In this document: in pieces, positions 9,898-20,842 of the stretch
Numbering within the stretch: position 1 is the stretch's first letter
How the letters are laid out: each line of letters begins with the position of its first letter
Source: Hirudo medicinalis
Taxonomy: Eukaryota > Annelida > Clitellata > Hirudinida > Hirudinidae
Length of the DNA stretch: 64,000 bases
Assembly (NCBI GenBank): GCA_011800805.1
Contig: MPNW01000160.1
Span: 71,797 to 135,796, forward strand
Reading direction: 5' to 3'
Translations under genes and position numbers: made by a program
Notes under the pieces: model-generated
What the model was told of the DNA's origin: nothing
Database searches by the model: none
Seen by the model: the letters and a program-made list of their open reading frames with translations, nothing else

Positions 9898-11639
9898 ATG
9901 TCTGATTTCAAAATGATTTCCCTGCTTTGGTTACTTCTGCTGCTGGCTGGTGAGTTATTGTTAATCCACAAATCATAATTTTTCTTACTTAGGCTTGAAT
10001 TTAAAATTAGCATTTATTATTTAGTGATAATAAGATTAATAAGGATATTACAAACATTATAATATTGATAATTAAGTCAATATAAATTTTTCAGTTAGCT
10101 TTGCATTACCTAAATAAAGTGTTAAAACATTTTAACGATCGTCAAGGTTGCATCTTGGGTCATCATCGCGGATATGAGGATATTTCAATGAGATGCGAAA
10201 GGATCCCTGATTCAGAGAATTTCAACATCCTCTGCAACCTAACTGATCACAGGCACATCAATCCTTCATGCCCCCCTCAATCCCTGCTCATTCCAGAGTT
10301 CTCCAAATTCACGATCAAGTGTGCTCTCGACTTGCCATTTCCGTTCAGGAAGGTCAAATGTAAGATAATAGATCCGCACGGTCGCAAAACTGTTGAGAAG
10401 GAAATCTTGCAGACGAACGGAAGTCTCTTCTTCAACACGTTGGAACACAACGAAATCGTCATGGATGGGTTGGTAAAGTTTGAAAGCATCTTCTCCAATG
10501 CTCTCGCCATCGGAGAAGCCTTAATCCGCTGCAAAAATTCCATGTCGCAGGAAGATGACAGATTCAGGTGCAGTCTTTTTGGGATTGGAGATAAAGCCTC
10601 AGCCACTGCTAACTTGTCGTGTTCCTCGGCTTGGTCTTCCAGTACGGGATCCTACAGCACGACCATGATTCAATGTGGATTTAGCGAGGATCATCTAAGT
10701 GGCAAGTTCAAAGGTAATATGACCTTAGCCTTGAAGTCCTTCGACGAGGGCATGAGATTGGCTGCGGATGTCTTATTTGCTGCTCGTTCTAACTCTCCTC
10801 CATGGAACATTATGGAAACTCTCAGATTGGGCTGTCACGTATCACCCGTGGACGACGGAGAAGGGGTTCTCGTGTGCGCTGCCCATTTGAACGAGGGAAG
10901 ATTTTGTGATGATCCTGTCTGCTGCGAGGACCAAGAAGAAGAGGGAACAAGCTCCATTCGTGACAGAGTGTGGGAATTGGATCGTACGCTCGTGTTTGAA
11001 ATCGAGGAAACATGTTTTGGACAAGCGCAGTTCACCTGCAATATGGCAGAAGATGTCCAGGCAGACATTTTGAAATGTTCTTTTCATTATGTCAACGGTT
11101 CAATCTTGTTTGACGATAAAGCCATCGTAGATTTTACCCACAGCGACGGCTCAGTCGTTGTTAACAGTGTTGAGCTGATTCTGGTCAAACTGAGCAACAG
11201 GATTACTTATAACAGCATCTTCATAAATCGATGCCAGGTGGATCTTAATCCCAACGATACGAAGCTCCTTTGCGAGCTCCAGGTTGGAAAAGGAGCACAA
11301 ATCATTGGACGTCTCCAATGTGACGTTCAGAACCCGAAAATCCAGAACATGACAACTGAATATTCTCTCTCTTGCACTTTCAACCTATTTCAGGATTACG
11401 TCATCGAAGGAAAGCTGATTGATTCGAGGGAAGACCCCGAAAAGATACAGATAACTTTTGACGGTCAGCTACGATCAGTCTATAGGCCAGGAGTTCTTCA
11501 TCTCACCAGTTGTTGCAGTGCCGGGAGTTTAGCATCTTCGCTGAGGAGAGTCAACCCAGTGAATGTGAAATGTAAGGTTGACATGGGTACCATTGACGAA
11601 CTCTGCAGAATGTTTGTGGGTCTCTGCAATGACGGCTAG
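9898..11639 (+). CDS. Hypothetical secreted Cys-rich glycoprotein
   Basis: Two exons, 9898-9949 (perfect GTGAGT donor) and 10099-11639, give about 530 residues. Two acceptors lie 4 bases apart (CAG at 10094, TTAG at 10098); only the second keeps frame, since the first meets a stop within eight codons. Exon 1 encodes MSDFKMISLLWLLLLLA, a clear signal peptide. The body has more than 30 cysteines spaced irregularly, a CCEDQEEEGTS acidic patch near the middle, and several N-x-S/T sites (NLT, NGS, NLS, NMT). No membrane anchor or known domain was recognised. The alternation of hydrophobic strands and cysteines suggests repeated beta-rich extracellular domains, which is inference. AATAAA at about 11779 fits as its poly(A) signal. 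Almost the whole protein sits on one unusually long exon for this locus. Confidence 0.8.
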
Positions 11640-12585
11640 CAATCTATTGCTAGAAAGTGGATAATGATTATGATCTCACATGATTCAGAATTCTGGGAAG
11701 GATTCAATTAAATATTCAATTGCTTTTGAAATAACTTTCTAAAAAATCATTTGAAACATGTTGCATTGCTGGATTGTTCAATAAATCAATGAAGTTGCAA
11801 ATGCCACGTTTCTTTTTTTAATTGCGACGGAGTTGAATAGCTAAACCACTTTATAATTATTTTAGAATGTTGCGGCGGACACGCATGCTGTTATTGCGAA
11901 CATGATGGTTAAATGAGTGCAAGATAAACATAAAAAAGGCAAATAGACCACGCACCTCTAAACGCTTAATGTCTTAAAGCCTGTAATAATACAACAACAT
12001 AACTACCCATAAAGGTTGTACATTGTCATATTTGCATTGTTATTACAAACCCTAGATTGGTGTGACACATGTGGGAAATGTTTTAATGCTACTTCTGGCA
12101 AAAAAAAACAACAAACAAAATACAACTCAGTCGGTTTTAAAAAGTCGACAAAAAGTCTGCCCCATAAAGTGTTTTGAGGATATTTTCGTTTCTAAACCTG
12201 AAGAAGTCTCCAAAATCCCATTTTTCTTCTTTATAATTAGTTAATAACCTTTTTAGCTTCTAGCTTCAAAATGATGTCCTTCATGTAGCATTTCTTCGAT
12301 GTCCCAAGGGTTTAAGACATGACATTGTCTCGTATCTTATTTTATTCTCAAGTTACTGAGTTGCTTAACAATGATCTGATTTTGTGGTGCAATTGTAATC
12401 ATAAATTTTAAATTGATAAATAATGAACTAATATTTTAAACATTGTTCAGAAATTGATTGTCAGATTAGTGTTTTAATTATATACAACTTTTAATTAAAC
12501 ATTTTTTAGGGTTGTTTACAAATGGATTAAGCTTGTTAATATTAATATAAGCGGGTCAGTCGGTTCAAGTTCTCTTGCTAAAATT
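11640..12585. other. Intergenic, AT-rich
   Basis: 3' flank of the secreted gene (poly(A) signal near 11779) and upstream region of INO80E. Short frames here lack splice support or codon bias. Nothing else recognised. Confidence 0.4.
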
Positions 12586-13743
12586 ATGGATGGCGTAGTT
12601 GATTTTAAATTGAAGTATCGAGACATGAAGAAAAAGTTAAAATTGCTCATTTACGTAAGCCATCACAAAGTTAACAATGACTTATTTCTCCCGTTACCAT
12701 TTTAATGTTCATCCAAATGTTCCAGGAACAAGAATGTTTTCTAGAAGAACTTAAAATTTCCCAAAAGAAATTATTGAAGCTGAATAGAGACAGGAGGTTG
12801 CATTTTTTATACATGCAACTATGTACAACTTTCTTGTAACTAAATTATTCTTAATCATACAAACGACAGCTTTTTGTTGGATGAGCTACTGCAATATGAG
12901 ACAAAGATAAACGATTCTAGTGATTCTGAAGCCACAGACTCCAGCAACAGTGACTTAGGTGAAGCAAAAGAACCAAAAAAGTAAACGTAACTTATTTGGA
13001 GGAGTTTATCATTGTTATTATCTTCTACATTTGGTACTGATCCATTTAATGTTTTCAGAGCTAAAATCAGTAACTTCTCTCACAAAACATCTCATGGGGT
13101 TTGTTCAAAGCTTTCAACATGCTACATGTCTTTTAACAACTGCTTATTTTTATACTTATTAATTATGTATTGGTATTAATTCATTGTATTATATTACTTT
13201 CCTCTAAAACAGATAAAGTTGATAAAAAACCAAAAAAGAAGACTCAATGCCAGCAAAGCTGAGGCTGCTTCAGGTGAATGTTTCAAATCCTGTGTAGGAT
13301 TAGAACTTGATTGTTAAACAGGCATCAGACATTTTAAGTCATTTAAATGCCATGCTTTGAAATTGAATAATAATTTAATTAAATTTCAGGATCTTCCAGT
13401 GGAAAATGACTTCCAAGGCAACAGCCACCAAGCAAGAGAGTCAGGTGACCAGGGAAGAGGTGGAAAGACAGCTGGAGATGAAGCAAATGTCTCAGCCAGA
13501 CTTTATGAACATAAACGTATCGTACCATCCGCCAGAAGATATATTCAACCACGATAGCTCTAATCAGGATTGGTTTGTAGATCCATCCAATCCACTTATA
13601 GACGTTCTAAACTATTAAAGTTTGAAGCAATTAAATTCTTTTTAATTAATATTGAGGGCTGTTTTTTACAAACCACAGCTCTGAGCCTGCCATGTTGGTG
13701 CAAAATGAAGATGATTCTGAACTGATCATTGACATGGCCTGAT
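12586..13743 (+). CDS. INO80E: INO80 complex subunit E, middle exons unresolved
   Basis: Subunit of the INO80 chromatin-remodelling complex. Exons 12586-12654, 12726-12796 and 12870-12958 join in phase and match human INO80E closely: KYRDMKKKLKLLIY, QECFLEELKISQKKLLKL, RDRSFLLDELLQYE, then the acidic SSDSEATDSSNSD. A terminal exon from 13679 encodes EDDSELIIDMA and stop at 13743, resembling the human DDLVIDIPE end. Between them, a basic exon at 13213-13273 (NQKRRLNASKAEAAS) can be joined through an 11-base microexon at 13059-13069. The exon at about 13390-13618 encodes a well-formed segment (SQPDFMNINVSYHPPEDIF) with its own stop that I could not place in phase. Either alternative C-termini exist or a small separate gene lies here. 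Confidence 0.8.
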
Positions 13744-13997
13744 CTTTGGCTCCAAAATGTTGTTTTGTGAAATGTTTGTGATTTTTGTGCTAGGTATTAT
13801 TCGTAGTTTTGACTCATCTATCGATATGGGTTACGAGAACTCTAACCTTTTCTGCCATGAGACATAGTAGTAATTCATCTTTGGGATGTTATAATCCTTA
13901 GAGAATTTTGTGAGAATATGTATTGGAACAGCTGGGTAGATTGGGTAACCTCAATAAACAAAATGATTGAAATGTTTTATTGTACCTATCAAGATGC
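13744..13997. promoter_or_regulatory. Shared 3' end region of convergent INO80E and TYW2
   Basis: Only 254 bases separate the two stop codons. A plus-strand AATAAA at about 13952 (INO80E) and a minus-strand AATAAA, seen as TTTATT at about 13976 (TYW2), point toward each other within some 25 bases, so the 3' untranslated regions should nearly fill or overlap in this spacer. Confidence 0.6.
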
Positions 13998-15787
13998 TCA
14001 TGTTGGCTTGCATTGAATGTCTGCAACAATGTGGTCGACATGAGGAGCGTATGATTTGATATGTTCCACGTGAATCACGGAGACATTCCACTTCTGACTG
14101 TCAATCTCTTCCAGGATTTCCTTCATTCTCACAGAAACCAAAGTGGCCCATTCATTCCACTCCAGTCTCTGAAGTGTTTTATCAAAGTTTAGTCTTTCCA
14201 TGTTGTTTGCCTTTGATTTCCTGGGCAGAACTCGAGGCATTTCATTTCCTCGCTTGGAAATTAGATTTTGTGAGGGGAGTTTTTTTCCATCAGAGTTTTC
14301 ATCATTTGGATATGAAGGTTTAGGCTGGCGGCCTGTGACGTTACCATGTATGTGCATAAATCCACCAACATCCTTTCTGAGGACTTGGCATGCAGTCACC
14401 CATCCATCCTCAGAACTTGGAATGAGACCGAGGTTGATCCTGTCGGCGACATTGTGTGGACATGTCTGAAATAATCCATTAGTGAATTATTTGGTTAGTG
14501 GAATGACCACTAATATTTTTGCTTTTTCACATGGTGAGTATATTTTGAAATTCGAATAAATAACTTTCACCAATAAATAATTTATAATTAACCAGTCTGT
14601 TGTCTCCTTCTAAGACCTCACATCTCTCGGCAACCTTGTTGAGTTTCAAGTTGTTTTTGAGTGCTTTGGCAGCGTGGGGGTTCCATTCACAGGCTATCAA
14701 CTTCTTTGCCTTTGCATGAACAAGATAAGGCAAGGTGAAATATCCAATGCCTATAAACAGATAAACCAATTCTCAAAACTCTCTTCTCTCTGAATATTGA
14801 AGTCCAATTTAAGTATTGCAACATTTTACAAATTCAGAATATAAGTTGGGAACCTGCGTACAAGTCGACTACAGTTTCTAAAGAGCAGTCAAACTTGCTT
14901 ATTCTCAGCTTTTCAGTTATGTTGCCCGGACTGAACATGCATTTTGTGATATCATAGCTATACCTATGATGAGAAGAAATGCATTAAATTGTTTTTGGAG
15001 AAAGTTCTTTTAATGTTGAAAGTTATGTGATGCTGTGTTGCATTATGAAGTGTTTGATTTCAATGCATTTGATGCGATAAAAGGTCAGGTTGCCAGACAT
15101 TAACATAGACCCACTTGATTCCATTGTCAGTGTGCATAACATATCCTGAATCTCCCAGTATCATGGCCACTCTTGGGCTCCTAAATAAATCTTTGCTAAT
15201 GGCACTTTTTCTAGCAATCCTTTTGCAATTGAATGAGGAGGCCACCAATTCCCACAAGCCTGAAATTGTTTCATGGTTATCCAATTAGTTGAGCTTGACC
15301 ATTGTGAAAAACAAAAACGTGTAACGATGCCTGCCTTTGGATGGCCAAATGTCCATTTTAAAAGAATCATTATTTAGAAGCAGCAAATCATCAAACTTTT
15401 CATATGATTTTGGGAAGTCGTTGATCAATTCTTCGCTCCATAACCTTAGTATTTGCAACTTATTTTTCAACTTGCTGATTGGGTTGTTCAGTTCTTTTTT
15501 AGCATTAATTTCCAAATCCATTTTACGCACTTCAAAGTGGACGTTTGGTGGCAATATATCTGTTATATCCTTTAAATAACTGTTAACAAAACTCCTGATT
15601 ACAGGTAAAGCTATTTTGCTTTCCGGTAGGCTTTTGGCAAGCCACTTGCTATCGTAAAGAGATCTTTGCTTCAAAAACGACCTGTGAAAAAAGTATGCAT
15701 TTCGCACAAGGATTCTTTTACAACGAAAAATTAAAATTCATACTTTAACTCATTCGCTTGATTATAAGCAACAACTAGAACATCCAT
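13998..15787 (-). CDS. TYW2: tRNA wybutosine-synthesizing protein 2
   Basis: Transfers the 3-amino-3-carboxypropyl group from S-adenosylmethionine to the wyosine precursor at position 37 of tRNA-Phe (TRMT12 in vertebrates). Six exons: 15787-15744, 15681-15326, 15259-15115, 14963-14854, 14750-14593, 14465-13998; every junction keeps phase, total about 426 residues versus 448 in human. Diagnostic blocks are DITKCMFSPGNITEKLRIS, VDLYAGIGYFTLP (SAM-binding motif I), CEWNPHAAKALKNNLKLN, ADRINLGLIPSSEDGW and the C-terminal APHVDHIVADIQC. The exon 2 donor is uncertain by three codons (GTTACA versus an upstream GC site). It is tail to tail with INO80E. Confidence 0.93.
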
Positions 15788-16370
15788 ATTGAGCTTGAGA
15801 ACCCAGTAAGTTAGCTCACAAGTTGTGAAGTCTCCGAGTGTTTATTTACTTTTACCATGCTGAAAGTAGAATCAACTCAATTATTTCTAGAGCTGTTATT
15901 TTTTGGCATCCCAGTTTATTAAAATATGTTATAATCAGTAGCATGCAAATGTCGGAACAAAATTTTTAAAGTTATATAAACCCTTCAGACATTCAATGTT
16001 TATATCAAGATCCACAATAAATTAAAACTCTTCCAGTTTTCTCCCTCATTAAAGATTATACTTTTGTAACTAATTATCAATTATCGAATGCAAAAATTGT
16101 TTATTATCAAGTGTTTATTAATAACTACATACTTAATTTTAAAGAATAGTATTACAGCTTTAAGTTAGTCTAATTTTAAAATACTTAAAGAATATTTTTT
16201 TTTACAAATAGCAAAACGTTTATTTTTTTTCAATTTTACTTTTTTTAAACGAGTTCACTCTAGCCAGATTTTGTTGCCATGGATACAGTGATACAGAAGA
16301 GTGTCAGGAGCTACAAAGTTACTGAGGTTCTGGTTGAATTGTCTCAAAGGGTTCATGTTTGTGACCGAAT

Positions 16371-19300
16371 ATGCAGTCAAAAGTTCCGACAAATTATACG
16401 GCAATTGCTGATGATAGCAAGAAAGCACGAAATAAAGGTGAAAATGAAAAGCAGCAGAGCACTGGATCTTTTGATCTTCATCATTCAGAGGCTCACACCT
16501 TTCAATCTATTGGGGAGTTTAAAAAAGCAATTGCCAGTTATTCAAAAGTAAATTAGTTTCAGATTTGGTAATTCAATAAAGATTTGACTAGATTAGGTAG
16601 CTTAAGTAAGAAGGAAAAAGTTAATTACGATTTTTTTTTAAGGCACTGGAAGTAAAACCTGGAGATAAGAAATGTCTCATTGCAAGGGCCAGATGTTATT
16701 TGAAGATTGGAAATGCTGAGAAGGCATTAGATGATTCCAATGAAATCCATGTAAATGATCCAGAATATGTAAAGGTTGTTTTCCATATCTTTAATTTTTG
16801 ACGTCATTATTTATGTTTTTGTCCAATAATAATTTCAAAGCGATTATTGCTTAAACTTCTGAAGAGTCTCCTGATAAAAGCTGATGCCCTCCATCAACTC
16901 ACCCAGTTTGAATATGCCCTTATCTTCTACCATAGAGGCAGGCAGCTGAGGCCTGAAATGCGTGAATTTGCCCAAGGCATTCAAAGGGCAGAGGAGGCTA
17001 TTTATAATGCCATTGGAGGTTGTTAGCTCTTCAGAAATATTACAAAATTCTTTTAATGGTTTAACAAGACCTTATTTTCAACACATGAGAATTTTTGTTT
17101 AATGTCATCAGCATAGTTGGTTAGATTACATAAATATAAAGATAACAGCTTAATCTTGTAAAGTTTGAAATAAATGGTCCAAACTGGTGGATGGTCCTTG
17201 TAGAAAACTCAGGAATTGTTTTCAAGCTTCCTCATAATATTCAGGATTTCTGTGAAGAATTGGACATCCAGGTTTGTAAATAAATAATTTACTCATTCAA
17301 ATTACATTTTCAGTTAGCTGGTCTAATTGTCTGACATCCAAATTGTCTGACATCCATGTAGTACATTAAGTAGATTTAGACTTAGCGAATTTTGAATATA
17401 CAGAATGTTATCATTGTTAACATCTTAATATTATGTGATACAAGAATGTGACTAAATTTTGGCTTAATTCTGGTATAAGAATGTAATATCATAAATAAAT
17501 GCCACACATTCATAAAAGCTTCTATCAAATGCCATTATTTCTGTAAGAAAAAACTCAGCCTATCGATATTGGCTTCAACCAAATTGAAATTATTGGAAAA
17601 ATCTGAAACAAGTGACAGCATTGGTAGTGGAAACAAAACGAGCAGAACATCGCCAGAGGAGAAGAAGGGTGGTGATCAGGGTGACAATGATAATGAGGTG
17701 TTTGTGAGGGAATGCACTTTTTGACTGCTTTTTGGCATCTGTTTTATTCACATACTTAGATTTCCTTTGAGTGGTTTGAAATTTGAGTTGCGGGATTATC
17801 GATTTCATATATTTTAATTTATTGATTTCTAAAAGGATCTAAAAGTTATTCAGCTTTTATTTATGTTCGTTACATAATAAAACATAATCAGATGTTGTAT
17901 TTGAAGTAAATTTTCTTTTCACTCCAGTTTAATGTTACGACTTATTCACAAGCTGTGCTTTTGGTTTTCTATGTTTATTTTCATTTTTTTGTGGTAATTG
18001 TAGATTCAATAATAATCAATCTTATTATATTAATTTTGATGTTTTGGAAGAAATCATCAAAGAAGCAAGAGATGTCTTCAATCAGCAATGACCTTGAAGT
18101 GGATGAGGCAGCCCTGGAAAAGAAGGTGAAGATGATGAATAGCAGTAAATCATGTAAACAGCTACTTGGAGAATTGTATGCTGATAAGGAGTTTCTTGAG
18201 TCACTACTTAATGAAACTGGTAATCATATACTGATCACATACTAACAATATGCTAAATACATTTCAAACATTTTCTTTCTTCTGATTTATTACAGTCATG
18301 TTTATGTTTATAATACCATTATAAACTATTTTATGTGATGTTGAATTGCAAGATATTGGAAATATAAATGTATGAAATCACAAAAAATTGACATTAAATG
18401 ACATTTTTGTCATTAATTGTCATTGTCATTACATAAGTTATACAGGTTATGTTCGTAAGATTATTTGATTGGCTCGCAGAGGTGGCAAGCAACCAATCGG
18501 ATGCAAATAAACAGATTCGCTCTTTGACGATCAAGGAGTTGAACTTCCTGGGCACGAGGTCAGATTTTTGGCAGCAACAAAAACCTCTATATTCAAGGAA
18601 CCATGAAAAGGCTTTGAGAGAACAGAGTTACCTCAAGAATAAAAGTGAAACCCAATCTTCAGACTGGACTGAGGAAGATTTGAAAGCCATTGAAAATGGT
18701 GTGTCATTAAATATTAATTAATAGTAATTTAAATAAATACTAATTAAAATATTCAAAATGGTATTAATTAATATTCAATTGAAATATTAAATATTTGTAT
18801 TTATTTATTTCAAAACAAGGTCAAAGGGATGACAACCACTAATGTGACTAACAGTAACTAATAGAATAATGTAAAAGAGCAATACAGAGCCACAAAACTT
18901 AAAAATAAATTTGTCCCAAAGAAAGAAATTTTCAATAAAATTCTTTATATGTGAGAAGTTTATTCAAATTAAGTTCATATATTGTTGAGTTAAAGTGGGT
19001 TTCAGTTGGGGAGTCCACAATATCAGCCGACAGGGAGTTCCAAGGTTTTACCTCACCATTGCAGAAAAAGTACTTGGAGGTCTGGCATCGGAATTTGCTA
19101 GTTTTAAGTTTGTGGTATTTGTGGCCTCGAGTTCTAGAATAGTTTGAGTTGATGAGAAAGCTGGATATTGGGCTATGAATAAGACCATTTTTCAGCTTTT
19201 TCCATTATTCAATTCTTAATGGCCACTTAGTAACAATTCATTGTACTACATTGCAGCACAATCTCAGGGAAGATTTAAAGAAAGTCTGGAAAAGGCCCAA

Positions 19301-20842
19301 AAACTCTTGAAGTCCTTGGAAAATCTTCCAGGTGGTGGATCAAAGATGGCGAGGATGACAACAATTTATTCATTCATGGGGACAGCTTGCATGGAGTTGG
19401 GAGACGACAAACAGGCTTTGAAGTGGTGTCAGTGTGAATACGAATATGCTGCAAAGAAGTGGGTTTATTTTAACTGTTTTGAAGATTTGTTTCTGCTTAA
19501 ACTTTACAAACATTTGGCGGCAGATTATTCGATTTATTAGTTTTAAAAATAACAAATATGGAAATCAATGCAAGGTATTTTTTTAGTTGTGAATTATTTA
19601 ATTATCCAATTATAGAATTGATTCATTTGACACATTTGTGACAATTTTCTGTCAGTAAAATACCAGATTCTGAAACAAAAGCATTAAGAAACATGGGAAG
19701 ACTGCACATGAGGATTGGTAATTTCAAGGCAGCCTTGAAACAGTTTGTCAAAGACACCCTATTTCTTTACTTAGTTGAACAGTTACCTTATTTTGCCACA
19801 TATTTTTTCAGATTTCAAAAGTGCTCGAAGAAAGAAATTTCAGACGAAAAGTCGTGGTTGATGCATGAAATGGGGAGGTGTTGGTTTGAAATGGAAAGGT
19901 TCAAGAAGGCAGAAGAATGTGGTAAGAAGTCTTTGGAGTTTGCCAAAGAAGAATATGATGAACCCTGGCAATTGAAGGCCTTGATCCTCATTGGCCAATC
20001 TCAAGGTGGAGGAATATCTGTTATTTGAATTGGAATAATTCTATTTTTGATTTACACAATTTTACACAAATAGTTCATTTGTTTTTATGCATTTGTAATT
20101 ATTTAATCCTTTACACAATAAATGAAACTGTAATTCAACATGTTTTTAAATTCTCAATATAAGAAAAGAGAAATCAGAACCAACTTGCCCTTGACAACTA
20201 CAAAGAGGCTCTTTTACTGTCTCAGACCTTGGATGACTCATCAGCTGAGGAAGTTATCAAAAGAACAATAAGTGACCTTGAGGTGAAAGTTCAAGGTTAT
20301 GATGAAGGGGTCCAAGAAGAAACTTCTGGAGATGACATTGATTCCTATGATGAAGATGATGAAGAAAATGAAATTGAGAGTGATCATGCCAGCTCAGAGA
20401 GGTTCTCTGTTGTCTCAATGTCAGGACTTTCTTCGAGCCAAATGTCTTCTGTTTGTGGCAGGATTTCAAAACAAGGTGACATTTTCTTAATTGACTTTAT
20501 TAAAATACAATCATAAGTTGTTAATAACTTATTTATTTTTTATTTCTTAGTGACATTTAATTCATGGATTTTCATTTTAATTGATGGAAACCAATTTCTT
20601 TAAAAATTCAGTTTCAGTTCCGGCAAAAGCAAAATCATGTCCCCAAAGTAAGGACCAGAAGACATCAAAACACGAGGTTAAAAATTCTAAAGAAAGCCAA
20701 AAAACTTCAACCAATAAAAGCAACTACAAAAAGAAAGAGAATTTAAAAAAACTTGATGGCACTGGTGGTGATGATGACGATGATGATGAAGATGGGAAGA
20801 GGATACAAAAGAAAGTTTTGGAGAAAGAAAGCAAAAAAACAA
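16371..20842 (+). other. ODAD4: ODAD4/TTC25-like TPR half (exons 1-12)
   Basis: About 696 codons. TPR units are visible at EAHTFQSIGEFKKAIASYSKA, KCLIARARCYLKIGNAEKALDD and KADALHQLTQFEYALIFYHRG, then after a linker at MARMTTIYSFMGTACMELGD, TKALRNMGRLHMRIGNFKAALK and the WLMHEMGRCW unit. Spacing between the third and fourth C-terminal TPRs equals human ODAD4 only with the CA|GTTTGT donor at 19742, supporting that choice. The tail is acidic (about 20310-20400) then Lys-rich with a DDDDDDEDG run near 20770. Reading through the exon 12 donor gives a stop at 20871, so a TPR-only isoform by intron retention is possible. Confidence 0.85.

Noticed and set aside
10277..11087. Several long antisense frames opposite the secreted-protein exon
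   Set aside because: They are shadows of a 512-codon sense frame with signal peptide and spaced cysteines; antisense translations lack any pattern.
18951..19142. Plus-strand ORF beginning RSLFKLSSY
   Set aside because: It is the complement of the LINE polymerase C-terminus, which makes clear sense on the minus strand.
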